NCBI RefSeq assembly: GCF_037975245.1
Contig: NC_092576.1
Coordinates: 26,985,611 to 27,049,610, forward strand
Source of the DNA: Apostichopus japonicus
Lineage: Eukaryota > Echinodermata > Holothuroidea > Aspidochirotida > Stichopodidae
DNA: 64,000 nucleotides
Reading direction: 5' to 3'
Below the pieces are notes generated by a model, which saw only the letters and a program-made list of their open reading frames with translations, made no database searches and was not told the DNA's origin. The position numbers and the translations under genes were made by a program. Of the stretch, positions 39,478-53,393 are shown piece after piece; the stretch's first letter is position 1; every line of letters begins with the position of its first letter.

Positions 39478-42235
39478 TTATTTCCTCCTACCTGAGGATG
39501 TCACTTTATTTCCTCCTACCTGAGGATGTCACTTTATTTCCTCCTACCTGAGGATGTCACTTTATATCCTCCTACCTGAGGATGTCACTTTATATCCTCC
39601 TACCTAAGGATGTCACTTTATTTCCTCCTTCCTGAGGATGTCACTTTATTTCCTCCTACCTGAGGATGCCACTTTATTTCCTCCTACCTGAGGATGTCAC
39701 TTTATATCCTCCTACCTGAGGATGTCACTTTATTTCCTCCTACCTGAGGAAGTCACTTAATTTCCTCCTACCGGAAGATGTCACTTTATATCCTCCTACC
39801 TATGGATGTCACTTTATTTCCTCCTACCTGAGGATGTCACTTTATTTCTTCCTACCTGAGGATGTCACTTTATTTCCTCCTACCTGAGGATGTCACTTTA
39901 TTTCCTCCTACCTGAGGATGTCACTTTATATCCTCCTACCTGAGGATGTCACTTTATTTCCTCCTACGTGAGGATGTCACTTTATTTCCTCCTACCTGAG
40001 GATGTCACTTTATATCCTCCTACCTATGGATGTCACTTTATTTCCTCCTACCTGAGGATGTCACTTTATTTCCTCCTACCTGAGGATGTCACTTTATATC
40101 CTCCTACCTGAGGATGTCACTTAACTTCCTCCTACCTGAGGATGTCACTTTATTTCTTCCTACCTGAGGATGTCACTTTATTTCCTCCTACCTGAGGATG
40201 TCACTTTATTTCCTCCTACCTGAGGATGTCACTTTATTTCCTCCTACCTGAGGATGTCACTTTATATCCTCCTACCTGAGGATGTCACTTTATATCCTCC
40301 TACCTAAGGATGTCACTTTATTTCCTCCTTCCTGAGGATGTCACTTTATTTCCTCCTACCGGAAGATGTCACTTTATTTCCTCCTTCCTGAGGATGTCAC
40401 TTTATATCCTCCTACCTATGGATGTCACTTTATTTCCTCCTACCTGAGGATGTCACTTTATTTCCTCCTACCTGAGGATGTCACTTTATTTCCTCCTACC
40501 TGAGGATGTCACTTTATTTCCTCCTACCTGAGGATGTCACTTTATTTCCTCCTACCTGAGGATGTCACTTTATTTCCTCCTACCTGAGGATGTCACTTTA
40601 TTTCCTCCTACCTGAGGATGTCACTTTATATCCTCCTACCTATGGATGTCACTTTATTTCCTCCTACCTGAGGATGTCACTTTATTTCCTCCTACCTGAG
40701 GATGTCACTTTATATCCTCCTACCTGAGGATGTCACTTTATATCCTCCTACCTGAGGATGTCACTTTATTTCCTCCTACCTGAGGATGTCACTTTATATC
40801 CTCCTACCTGAGGATGTCACTTTATTTCTTCCTACCTGAGGATGTCACTTTATTTCCTCCTACCTGAGGATGTCACTTTATTTCCTCCTACCTGAGGATG
40901 TCACTTTATTTCCTCCTACCTGAGGATGTCACTTTATATCCTCCTACCTGAGGATGTCACTTTATATCCTCCTACCTAAGGATGTCACTTTATTTCCTCC
41001 TTCCTGATGATGTCACTTTATTTCCTCCTACCTGAGGATGTCACTTTATATCCTCCTACCTGAGGATGTCACTTTATATCCTCCTACCTAAGGATGTCAC
41101 TTTATTTCCTCCTTCCTGAGGATGTCACTTTATTTCCTCCTACCTGAGGATGTCACTTTATTTCCTCCTACCTGAGGATGTCACTTTATATCCTCCTACC
41201 TGAGGATGTCACTTTATATCCTCCTACCTAAGGATGTCACTTTATTTCCTCCTTCCTGAGGATGTCACTTTATTTCCTCCTACCTGAGGATGTCACTTTA
41301 TATCCTCCTACCTGAGGATGTCACTTTATTTCCTCCTACCTGAGGAAGTCACTTTATTTCTTCCTACCGGAAGATGTCACTTTATTTCCTCCTACCTGAG
41401 GATATCACTTTATTTCCTCCTACCTGAGGATGTCACTTTATATCCTCCTACCTATGGATGTCACTTTATATCCTCCTACCTATGGATGTCACTTTATTTC
41501 CTCCTACCTGAGGATGCCACTTTATTTCCTCCTACCTGAGGATGTCACTTTATATCCTCCTACCTGAGGATGTCACTTTATTTCCTCCTACCTGAGGAAG
41601 TCACTTTATTTCCTCCTACCTGAAGATGTCACTTTATATCCTCCTACCTATGGATGTCAGTTTATTTCCTCCTACCTGAGGATGTCACTTTATTTCTTCC
41701 TACCTGAGGATGTCACTTTATTTCCTCCTACCTGAGGATGTCACTTTATTTCCTCCTACCTGAGGATGTCACTTTATATCCTCCTACCTGAGGATGTCAC
41801 TTTATTTCCTCCTACCTGAGGATGTCACTTTATATCCTCCTACCTGAGGATGTCACTTTATATCCTCCTACCTATGGATGTCACTTTATTTCCTCCTACC
41901 TGAGGATGTCACTTTATTTCCTCCTACCTGAGGATGTCACTTTATTTCCTCCTACCTGAGGATGTCACTTTATATCCTCCTACCTGAGGATGTCACTTAA
42001 CTTCCTCCTACCTGAGGATGTCACTTTATTTCCTCCTACCTGAGGATGTCACTTTATTTCCTCCTACCTGAGGATGTCACTTTATTTCCTCCTACCTGAG
42101 GATGTCACTTTATATCCTCCTACCTATGGATGTCACTTGATTTCCTCCTACCTGAGGATGTCACTTTATTTCCTCCTACCTGAGGATGTCACTTTATATC
42201 CTCCTACCTGAGGATGTCACTTTATATCCTCCTAC

Positions 42236-42880
42236 CTGAGGATGTCACTATATTTCCTCCTACCTGAGGATGTCACTTTATATCCTCCTACCTGAGGATG
42301 TCACTTTATATCCTCCTACCTGAGGATGTCACTTTATTTCTTCCTACCTGAGGATGTCACTTTATTTCCTCCTACCTGAGGATGTCACTTTATTTCCTCC
42401 TACCTGAGGATGTCACTTTATTTCCTCCTACCTGAGGATGTCACTTTATTTCCTCCTACCTGAGGATGTCACTTTATATCCTCCTACCTGAGGATGTCAC
42501 TTTATTTCCTCCTACCTGAGGATGTCACTTTATTTCCTCCTACCTGAGGATGTCACTTTATATCCTCCTACCTGAGGATGTCACTTTATATCCTCCTACC
42601 TGAGGATGTCACTATATTTCCTCCTACCTGAGGATGTCACTTTATATCCTCCTACCTGAGGATGTCACTTTATATCCTCCTACCTGAGGATGTCACTTTA
42701 TTTCTTCCTACCTGAGGATGTCACTTTATTTCCTCCTACCTGAGGATGTCACTTTATTTCCTCCTACCTGAGGATGTCACTTTATTTCCTCCTACCTGAG
42801 GATGTCACTTTATTTCCTCCTACCTGAGGATGTCACTTTATATCCTCCTACCTGAGGATGTCACTTTATTTCCTCCTACC
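42236..42880 (+). repeat. 364-bp (13-unit) local duplication
   Basis: The CACTATATTTCC unit at 42250 and the following TTATAT, TTCTTCC and consensus run recur at 42614, offset 364. The join near 42523 is also where similarity to 21.69 kb ends, so this short duplication occurred at the edge of the larger one. Confidence 0.72.
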
Positions 42881-45800
42881 TGAGGAAGTCACTTTATTTC
42901 CTCCTACCGGAAGATGTCACTTTATTTCCTCCTACCTGAGGATGTCACTTTATATCCTCCTACCTAAGGATGTCACTTTATTTCCTCCTACCTGAGGATG
43001 TCACTTTATTTCCTCCTACCTGAGGATGTCACTTTATATCCTCCTACCTATGGATGTCACTTTATTTCCTCCTACCTGAGGATGTCACTTTATTTCCTCC
43101 TACCTGAGGATGTCACTTTATATCCTCCTACCTGAGGATGTCACTTAACTTCCTCCTACCTGAGGATGTCACTTCATTTCTTCCTACCTGAGGATGTCAC
43201 TTTATTTCCTCCTACCTGAGGATGTCACTTTATTTCCTCCTACCTGAGGATGTCACTTTATTTCCTCCTACCTGAGGATGTCACTTTATATCCTCCTACC
43301 TGAGGATGTCACTTTATATCCTCCTACCTAAGGATGTCACTTTATTTCCTCCTTCCTGAGGATGTCACTTTATTTCCTCCTACCGGAAGATGTCACTTTA
43401 TTTCCTCCTACCTGAGGATGTCACTTTATATCCTCCTACCTATGGATGTCACTTTATTTCTTCCTACCTGAGGATGTCACTTTATTTCCTCCTACCTGAG
43501 GATGTCACTTTATTTCCTCCTACCTGAGCATGTCACTTTATTTCCTCCTACCTGAGGATGTCACTTTATATCCTCCTACCTATGGATGTCACTTGATTTC
43601 CTCCTACCTGAGGATGTCACTTTATTTCCTCCTACCTGAGGATGTCACTTTATATCCTCCTACCTGAGGATGTCACTTTATATCCTCCTACCTGAGGATG
43701 TCACTATATTTCCTCCTACCTGAGGATGTCACTTTATATCCTCCTACCTGAGGATGTCACTTTATTTCTTCCTACCTGAGGAAGTCACTTTATTTCCTCC
43801 TACCTATGGATGTCACTTTATTTCCTCCTACCTGAGGATGTCACTTTATATCCTCCTACCTGAGGATGTCACTTTATTTCTTCCTACCTGAGGATGTCAC
43901 TTTATTTCCTCCTACCTGAGGATGTCACTTTATTTCCTCCTACCTGAGGATGTCACTTTATTTCCTCCTACCTGAGGATGTCACTTTATATCCTCCTACC
44001 TGAGGATGTCACTTTATATCCTCCTACCTGAGGATGTCACTTTATTTCCTCCTACCTGAGGATGTCACTTTATATCCTCCTACCTGAGGATGTCACTTTA
44101 TTTCCTCCTACCTGAGGAAGTCACTTTATTTCCTCCTACCGGAAGATGTCACTTTATTTCCTCCTACCTGAGGATGTCACTTTATTTCCTCCTACCTGAG
44201 GATGTCACTTTATATCCTCCTACCTAAGGATGTCACTTTATATCCTCCTACCTATGGATGTCACTTTATTTCCTCCTACCTGAGGATGCCACTTTATTTC
44301 CTCCTACCTGAGGATGTCACTTTATATCCTCCTACCTGAGGATGTCACTTTATTTCCTCCTACCTGAGGAAGTCACTTAATTTCCTCCTACCGGAAGATG
44401 TCACTTTATATCCTCCTACCTATGGATGTCACTTTATTTCCTCCTACCTGAGGATGTCACTTTATTTCTTCCTACCTGAGGATGTCACTTTATTTCCTCC
44501 TACCTGAGGATGTCACTTTATTTCCTCCTACCTGAGGATGTCACTTTATATCCTCCTAACTGAGGATGTCACTTTATTTCCTCCTACGTGAGGATGTCAC
44601 TTTATTTCCTCCTACCTGAGGATGTCACTTTATATCCTCCTACCTATGGATGTCACTTTATTTCCTCCTACCTGAGGATGTCACTTTATTTCCTCCTACC
44701 TGAGGATGTCACTTTATATCCTCCTACCTGAGGATGTCACTTAACTTCCTCCTACCTGAGGATGTCACTTTATTTCTTCCTACCTGAGGATGTCACTTTA
44801 TTTCCTCCTACCTGAGGATGTCACTTTATTTCCTCCTACCTGAGGATGTCACTTTATTTCCTCCTACCTGAGGATGTCACTTTATTTCCTCCTACGTGAG
44901 GATGTCACTTTATATCCTCCTACCTAAGGATGTCACTTTATTTCCTCCTTCCTGAGGATGTCACTTTATTTCCTCCTACCGGAAGATGTCACTTTATTTC
45001 CTCCTTCCTGAGGATGTCACTTTATATCCTCCTACCTATGGATGTCACTTTATTTCCTCCTACCTGAGGATGTCACTTTATTTCCTCCTACCTGAGGATG
45101 TCACTTTATTTCCTCCTACCTGAGGATGTCACTTTATTTCCTCCTACCTGAGGATGTCACTTTATATCCTCCTACCTATGGATGTCACTTTATTTCCTCC
45201 TACCTGAGGATGTCACTTTATTTCCTCCTACCTGAGGATGTCACTTTATATCCTCCTACCTGAGGATGTCACTTTATTTCCTCCTACCTGAGGATGTCAC
45301 TTTATATCCTCCTACCTAAGGATGTCACTTTATATCCTCCTACCTATGGATGTCACTTTATTTCCTCCTACCTGAGGATGCCACTTTATTTCCTCCTACC
45401 TGAGGATGTCACTTTATATCCTCCTACCTGAGGATGTCACTTTATTTCCTCCTACCTGAGGAAGTCACTTAATTTCCTCCTACCGGAAGATGTCACTTTA
45501 TATCCTCCTACCTATGGATGTCACTTTATTTCCTCCTACCTGAGGATGTCACTTTATTTCTTCCTACCTGAGGATGTCACTTTATTTCCTCCTACCTGAG
45601 GATGTCACTTTATTTCCTCCTACCTGAGGATGTCACTTTATATCCTCCTACCTGAGGATGTCACTTTATTTCCTCCTACGTGAGGATGTCACTTTATTTC
45701 CTCCTTCCTGAGGATGTCACTTTATATCCTCCTACCTATGGATGTCACTTTATTTCCTCCTACCTGAGGATGTCACTTTATTTCCTCCTACCTGAGGATG

Positions 45801-46069
45801 TCACTTTATTTCCTCCTACCTGAGGATGTCACTTAATTTCCTCCTACCTGAGGATGTCACTTTATATCCTCCTACCTGAGGATGTCACTTTATTTCCTCC
45901 TACCTGAGGATGTCACTTTATATCCTCCTACCTGAGGATGTCACTTTATATCCTCCTACCTATGGATGTCACTTTATTTCCTCCTACCTGAGGATGTCAC
46001 TTTATATCCTCCTACCTGAGGATGTCACTTTATTTCCTCCTACCTGAGGATGTCACTTTATATCCTCCT

Positions 46070-47850
46070 ACCTGAGGATGTCACTTAACTTCCTCCTACC
46101 TGAGGATGTCACTTTATTTCCTCCTACCTGAGGATGTCACTTTATTTCCTCCTACCTGAGGATGTCACTTTATTTCCTCCTACCTGAGGATGTCACTTTA
46201 TATCCTCCTACCTATGGATGTCACTTGATTTCCTCCTACCTGAGGATGTCACTTTATTTCCTCCTACCTGAGGATGTCACTTTATATCCTCCTACCTGAG
46301 GATGTCACTTTATATCCTCCTACCTGAGGATGTCACTATATTTCCTCCTACCTGAGGATGTCACTTTATATCCTCCTACCTGAGGATGTCACTTTATATC
46401 CTCCTACCTGAGGATGTCACTTTATTTCTTCCTACCTGAGGATGTCACTTTATTTCCTCCTACCTGAGGATGTCACTTTATTTCCTCCTACCTGAGGATG
46501 TCACTTTATTTCCTCCTACCTGAGGATGTCACTTTATTTCCTCCTACCTGAGGATGTCACTTTATATCCTCCTACCTGAGGATGTCACTTTATTTCCTCC
46601 TACCTGAGGAAGTCACTTTATTTCCTCCTACCGGAAGATGTCACTTTATTTCCTCCTACCTGAGGATGTCACTTTATATCCTCCTACCTAAGGATGTCAC
46701 TTTATTTCCTCCTACCTGAGGAAGTCACTTTATTTCCTCCTACCTGAGGATGTCACTTTATTTCCTCCTACCTGAGGATGTCACTTTATATCCTCCTACC
46801 TGAGGATGTCACTTTATTTCCTCCTACCTGAGGATGTCACTTTATTTCCTCCTACCTGAGGATGTCACTTTATATCCTCCTACCTGAGGATGTCACTTTA
46901 TATCCTCCTACCTATGGATGTCACTTTATTTCCTCCTACCTGAGGATGTCACTTTATTTCCTCCTACCTGAGGATGTCACTTTATTTCCTCCTACCTGAG
47001 GATGTCACTTTATATCCTCCTACCTGAGGATGTCACTTAACTTCCTCCTACCTGAGGATGTCACTTTATTTCCTCCTACCTGAGGATGTCACTTTATTTC
47101 CTCCTACCTGAGGATGTCACTTTATTTCCTCCTACCTGAGGATGTCACTTTATATCCTCCTACCTATGGATGTCACTTGATTTCCTCCTACCTGAGGATG
47201 TCACTTTATTTCCTCCTACCTGAGGATGTCACTTTATATCCTCCTACCTGAGGATGTCACTTTATATCCTCCTACCTGAGGATGTCACTATATTTCCTCC
47301 TACCTGAGGATGTCACTTTATATCCTCCTACCTGAGGATGTCACTTTATATCCTCCTACCTGAGGATGTAACTTTATTTCTTCCTACCTGAGGATGTCAC
47401 TTTATTTCCTCCTACCTGAGGATGTCACTTTATTTCCTCCTACCTGAGGATGTCACTTTATTTCCTCCTACCTGAGGATGTCACTTTATTTCCTCCTACC
47501 TGAGGATGTCACTTTATATCCTCCTACCTGAGGATGTCACTTTATTTCCTCCTACCTGAGGAAGTCACTTTATTTCCTCCTACCGGAAGATGTCACTTTA
47601 TTTCCTCCTACCTGAGGATGTCACTTTATATCCTCCTACCTAAGGATGTCACTTTATTTCCTCCTACCTGAGGAAGTCACTTTATTTCCTCCTACCTGAG
47701 GATGTCACTTTATTTCCTCCTACCTGAGGATGTCACTTTATATCCTCCTACCTGAGGATGTCACTTTATTTCCTCCTACCTGAGGATGTCACTTTATTTC
47801 CTCCTACCTGAGGATGTCACTTTATTTCCTCCTACCTGAGGATGTCACTT
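46070..47850 (+). repeat. 952-bp (34-unit) tandem duplication
   Basis: About 46070-46915 matches 47022-47867 at an offset of 952, including CACTTAACTT (46086 and 47038), CACTTGATTT (46227 and 47179), CACTATATTT and GAGGAAG/CCGGAAG. One mismatch is at 47370 (GTAACTTT versus GTCACTTT at 46418). Confidence 0.75.
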
Positions 47851-50800
47851 TATATCCTCCTACCTGAGGATGTCACTTAACTTCCTCCTACCTGAGGATG
47901 TCACTTTATTTCTTCCTACCTGAGGATGTCACTTTATTTCCTCCTACCTGAGGAAGTCACTTTATTTCCTCCTACCGGAAGATGTCACTTTATTTCCTCC
48001 TACCTGAGGATGTCACTTTATATCCTCCTACCTAAGGATGTCACTTTATTTCCTCCTACCTGAGGAAGTCACTTTATTTCCTCCTACCTGAGGATGTCAC
48101 TTTATTTCCTCCTACCTGAGGATGTCACTTTATTTCCTCCTACCTGAGGATGTCACTTTATATCCTCCTACCTATGGATGTCACTTGATTTCCTCCTACC
48201 TGAGGATGTCACTTTATTTCCTCCTACCTGAGGATGTCACTTTATATCCTCCTACCTGAGGATGTCACTTTATATCCTCCTACCTGAGGATGTCACTATA
48301 TTTCCTCCTACCTGAGGATGTCACTTTATATCCTCCTACCTGAGGATGTCACTTTATTTCTTCCTACCTGAGGATGTCACTTTATTTCCTCCTACCTGAG
48401 GATGTCACTTTATTTCCTCCTACCTGAGGATGTCACTTTATTTCCTCCTACCTGAGGATGTCACTTTATATCCTCCTACCTGAGGATGTCACTTTATATC
48501 CTCCTACCTGAGGATGTCACTTTATTTCCTCCTACCTGAGGATGTCACTTTATTTCCTCCTACCTGAGGATGTCACTTTATTTCCTCCTACCTGAGGATG
48601 TCACTTTATTTCCTCCTACCTGAGGATGTCACTTTATATCCTCCTACCTGAGGATGTCACTTTATATCCTCCTACCTATGGATGTCACTTTATTTCCTCC
48701 TACCTGAGGATGTCACTTTATATCCTCCTACCTGAGGATGTCACTTTATTTCTTCCTACCTGAGGATGTCACTTTATTTCCTCCTACCTGAGGATGTCAC
48801 TTTATTTCCTCCTACCTGAGGATGTCACTTTATTTCCTCCTACCTGAGGATGTCACTTTATATCCTCCTACCTGAGGATGTCACTTTATATCCTCCTACC
48901 TGAGGATGTCACTTTATTTCCTCCTACCTGAGGATGTCACTTTATATCCTCCTACCTGAGGATGTCACTTTATTTCCTCCTACCTGAGGAAGTCACTTTA
49001 TTTCCTCCTACCGGAAGATGTCACTTTATTTCCTCCTACCTGAGGATGTCACTTTATTTCCTCCTACCTGAGGATGTCACTTTATATCCTCCTACCTAAG
49101 GATGTCACTTTATATCCTCCTACCTATGGATGTCACTTTATTTCCTCCTACCTGAGGATGCCACTTTATTTCCTCCTACCTGAGGATGTCACTTTATATC
49201 CTCCTACCTGAGGATGTCACTTTATTTCCTCCTACCTGAGGAAGTCACTTTATTTCCTCCTACCTGAGGATGTCACTTTATTTCCTCCTACCTGAGGATG
49301 TCACTTTATATCCTCCTACCTGAGGATGTCACTTTATTTCCTCCTACCTGAGGATGTCACTTTATTTCCTCCTACCTGAGGATGTCACTTTATATCCTCC
49401 TACCTATGGATGTCACTTTATTTCCTCCTACCTGAGGATGTCACTTTATTTCCTCCTACCTGAGGATGTCACTTTATATCCTCCTACCTGAGGATGTCAC
49501 TTAACTTCCTCCTACCTGAGGATGTCACTTTATTTCTTCCTACCTGAGGATGTCACTTTATTTCCTCCTACCTGAGGAAGTCACTTTATTTCCTCCTACC
49601 GGAAGATGTCACTTTATTTCCTCCTACCTGAGGATGTCACTTTATATCCTCCTACCTAAGGATGTCACTTTATTTCCTCCTACCTGAGGAAGTCACTTTA
49701 TTTCCTCCTACCTGAGGATGTCACTTTATTTCCTCCTACCTGAGGATGTCACTTTATTTCCTCCTACCTGAGGATGTCACTTTATATCCTCCTACCTATG
49801 GATGTCACTTGATTTCCTCCTACCTGAGGATGTCACTTTATTTCCTCCTACCTGAGGATGTCACTTTATATCCTCCTACCTGAGGATGTCACTTTATATC
49901 CTCCTACCTGAGGATGTCACTATATTTCCTCCTACCTGAGGATGTCACTTTATATCCTCCTACCTGAGGATGTCACTTTATTTCCTCCTACCTGAGGATG
50001 TCACTTTATATCCTCCTACCTGAGGATGTCACTTTATTTCTTCCTACCTGAGGATGTCACTTTATTTCCTCCTACCTGAGGATGTCACTTTATTTCCTCC
50101 TACCTGAGGATGTCACTTTATTTCCTCCTACCTGAGGATGTCACTTTATATCCTCCTACCTGAGGATGTCACTTTATATCCTCCTACCTGAGGATGTCAC
50201 TTTATTTCCTCCTACCTGAGGATGTCACTTTATTTCCTCCTACCTGAGGATGTCACTTTATTTCCTCCTACCTGAGGATGTCACTTTATTTCCTCCTACC
50301 TGAGGATGTCACTTTATATCCTCCTACCTGAGGATGTCACTTTATATCCTCCTACCTATGGATGTCACTTTATTTCCTCCTACCTGAGGATGTCACTTTA
50401 TATCCTCCTACCTGAGGATGTCACTTTATTTCTTCCTACCTGAGGATGTCACTTTATTTCCTCCTACCTGAGGATGTCACTTTATTTCCTCCTACCTGAG
50501 GATGTCACTTTATTTCCTCCTACCTGAGGATGTCACTTTATATCCTCCTACCTGAGGATGTCACTTTATATCCTCCTACCTGAGGATGTCACTTTATTTC
50601 CTCCTACCTGAGGATGTCACTTTATATCCTCCTACCTGAGGATGTCACTTTATTTCCTCCTACCTGAGGAAGTCACTTTATTTCCTCCTACCGGAAGATG
50701 TCACTTTATTTCCTCCTACCTGAGGATGTCACTTTATTTCCTCCTACCTGAGGATGTCACTTTATATCCTCCTACCTAAGGATGTCACTTTATATCCTCC

Positions 50801-50940
50801 TACCTATGGATGTCACTTTATTTCCTCCTACCTGAGGATGCCACTTTATTTCCTCCTACCTGAGGATGTCACTTTATATCCTCCTACCTGAGGATGTCAC
50901 TTTATTTCCTCCTACCTGAGGAAGTCACTTTATTTCCTCC
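47850..50940 (+). repeat. Tandem duplication of 58-60 units
   Basis: About 47.85-48.33 kb matches 49.47-49.95 kb at an offset of 1624. About 48301-49260 matches 49981-50940 at an offset of 1680; the second copy gained two units near 49.98 kb. The left edges carry CACTTAACTT, GAGGAAG/CCGGAAG, CACTTGATTT and CACTATATTT. Matching stops where 49261 has CCTGAGG and 50943 has CCGGAAG. Confidence 0.78.
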
Positions 50941-53385
50941 TACCGGAAGATGTCACTTTATATCCTCCTACCTGAGGATGTCACTTTATTTCCTCCTACC
51001 TGAGGATGTCACTTTATTTCTTCCTACCTGAGGATGTCACTTTATTTCCTCCTACCTGAGGATGTCACTTTATTTCCTCCTACCTGAGGATGTCACTTTA
51101 TATCCTCCTACCTGAGGATGTCACTTTATTTCCTCCTACGTGAGGATGTCACTTTATTTCCTCCTACCTGAGGATGTCACTTTATATCCTCCTACCTGAG
51201 GATGTCACTTTATTTCCTCCTACCTGAGGATGTCACTTTATTTCTTCCTACCTGAGGATGTCACTTTATATCCTCCTACCTGAGGATGTCACTTAACTTC
51301 CTCCTACCTGAGGATGTCACTTTATTTCTTCCTACCTGAGGATGTCACTTTATTTCCTCCTACCTGAGGATGTCACTTTATTTCCTCCTACCTGAGGATG
51401 TCACTTTATTTCCTCCTACCTGAGGATGTCACTTTATATCCTCCTACCTGAGGATGTCACTTTATATCCTCCTACCTAAGGATGTCACTTTATTTCCTCC
51501 TTCCTGAGGATGTCACTTTATTTCCTCCTACCGGAAGATGTCACTTTATTTCCTCCTTCCTGAGGATGTCACTTTATATCCTCCTACCTATGGATGTCAC
51601 TTTATTTCCTCCTACCTGAGGATGTCACTTTATTTCCTCCTACCTGAGGAAGTCACTTTATTTCCTCCTACCGGAGGAAGTCACTTTATTTCCTCCTACC
51701 TGAGGATGTCACTTTATATCCTCCTACCTAAGGATGTCACTTTATTTCCTCCTACCTGAGGAAGTCACTTTATTTCCTCCTACCTGAGGATGTCACTTTA
51801 TTTCCTCCTACCTGAGGATGTCACTTTATATCCTCCTACCTGAGGATGTCACTTTATTTCCTCCTACCTGAGGATGTCACTTTATTTCCTCCTACCTGAG
51901 GATGTCACTTTATATCCTCCTACCTGAGGATGTCACTTTATATCCTCCTACCTATGGATGTCACTTTATTTCCTCCTACCTGAGGATGTCACTTTATTTC
52001 CTCCTACCTGAGGATGTCACTTTATTTCCTCCTACCTGAGGATGTCACTTTATTTCCTCCTACCTGAGGAAGTCACTTTATTTCCTCCTACCGGAAGATG
52101 TCACTTTATTTCCTCCTACCTGAGGATGTCACTTTATATCCTCCTACCTAAGGATGTCACTTTATATCCTCCTACCTGAGGATGTCACTTTATATCCTCC
52201 TACCTAAGGATGTCACTTTATATCCTCCTACCTATGGATGTCACTTTATTTCCTCCTACCTGAGGATGCCACTTTATTTCCTGATACCTGAGGATGTCAC
52301 TTTATATCCTCCTACCTGAGGATGTCACTTTATTTCCTCCTACCTGAGGAAGTCACTTTATTTCCTCCTACCGGAAGATGTCACTTTATATCCTCCTACC
52401 TATGGATGTCACTTTATTTCCTCCTACCTGAGGATGTCACTTTATTTCTTCCTACCTGAGGATGTCACTTTATTTCCTCCTACCTGAGGATGTCACTTTA
52501 TTTCTTCCTACCTGAGGATGTCACTTTATTTCCTCCTACCTGAGGATGTCACTTTATTTCCTCCTACCTGAGGATGTCACTTTATATCCTCCTACCTGAG
52601 GATGTCACTTTATTTCCTCCTACCTGAGGAAGTCACTTTATTTCCTCCTACCGGAAGATGTCACTTTATTTCCTCCTACCTGAGGATGTCACTTTATATC
52701 CTCCTACCTAAGGATGTCACTTTATATCCTCCTACCTGAGGATGTCACTTTATTTCCTCCTACCTATGGATGTCACTTTATTTCCTCCTACCTGAGGATG
52801 CCACTTTATTTCCTCCTACCTGAGGATGTCACTTTATATCCTCCTACCTGAGGATGTCACTTTATTTTCTCCTACCTGAGGATGTCACTTTATTTCCTCC
52901 TACCGGAAGATGTCACTTTATTTCCTCCTACCTGAGGATGTCACTTTATATCCTCCTACCTATGGATGTCACTTTATTTCCTCCTACCTGAGGATGTCAC
53001 TTTATTTCCTCCTACCTAAGGATGTCACTTTATTTCCTCCTACCTGAGGATGTCACTTTATTCCCTCCTTCCTGAGGATGTCACTTTATTTTCTCCTACC
53101 TGAGGATGTCACTTTATTTCCTCCTACCTAAGGATGTCACTTTATTTCCTCCTACCTAAGGATGTCACTTTATTCCCTCCTACCTAAGGATGTCACTTTA
53201 TTCCCTCCTACCTGAGGATGTCACTTTATTTCCTCCTACCTAAGGATGTCACTTTATTTCCTCCTACCTAAGGATGTCACTTTATTTCCTCCTACCTGAG
53301 GATGTCACTTTATTCCCTCCTACCTGAGGATGTCACTTTATTTCCTCCTACCTAGGGATGTCACTTTATTTCCTCCTACCTAGGG
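49981..53385 (+). repeat. 3.4-kb segment duplicated at 55021-58425
   Basis: The offset is exactly 5040 (180 units). Shared marks are GATGCC, TACGTGAGG (51139 and 56179), TTCCTGAGG, TCCTGATACC (52280 and 57320) and the front of a IIa block. Differences seen: 50931 versus 55971 (CACTTTATT versus CACTTAATT), 51198 (CTGAGG versus CTATGG), 51245, 51345, 51674-51680 (hybrid unit), 52882 (GATG versus GAAG) and several TTATTT/TTATTC changes in IIa. Confidence 0.8.
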
Positions 53386-53393
53386 ATGTCACT
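53002..53393 (+). repeat. Type II block, class IIa truncated on the right (14 units)
   Basis: It follows the IIa front with CTAAGG and TTATTCCC units as far as CTAGGG, then a second CTAGGG unit, and breaks at 53393 into TTATAT and CACTATATTT type I units. The rear half, from the TTATTCCC run to TTTTTCCC, is missing. The complete counterpart is at 58042. Confidence 0.82.

Larger units (their letters stand above)
35997..39578 (+). repeat. 1,791-bp tandem duplication (64 units minus 1 bp)
   Basis: About 35997-37787 and 37788-39578 match at an offset of 1791. Each contains the back part of IIb, a type I stretch and one 27-bp unit, which explains why the period is one base short of 1792. At the junction (37787) the second copy enters IIb at its GGATTTCAC unit, without the front half. 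Confidence 0.83.
38247..53001 (+). repeat. Longest type I region (about 527 units)
   Basis: 14.7 kb with no TTATTCCC unit. 38.2-42.5 kb copies 17.4-21.7 kb. From 42.5 kb it is a mosaic of re-duplicated pieces carrying CACTATATTT, CACTTGATTT, CACTTAACTT, TACGTGAGG and GAGGAAG/CCGGAAG units, with tandem steps of 364, 952 and 1624-1680 bp. Private changes include CTGAGCATG near 43529 and CTAACTGAGG near 44559. The TCCTGATACC marker is at 52280. No gene, RNA or unique sequence is seen. Confidence 0.85.
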
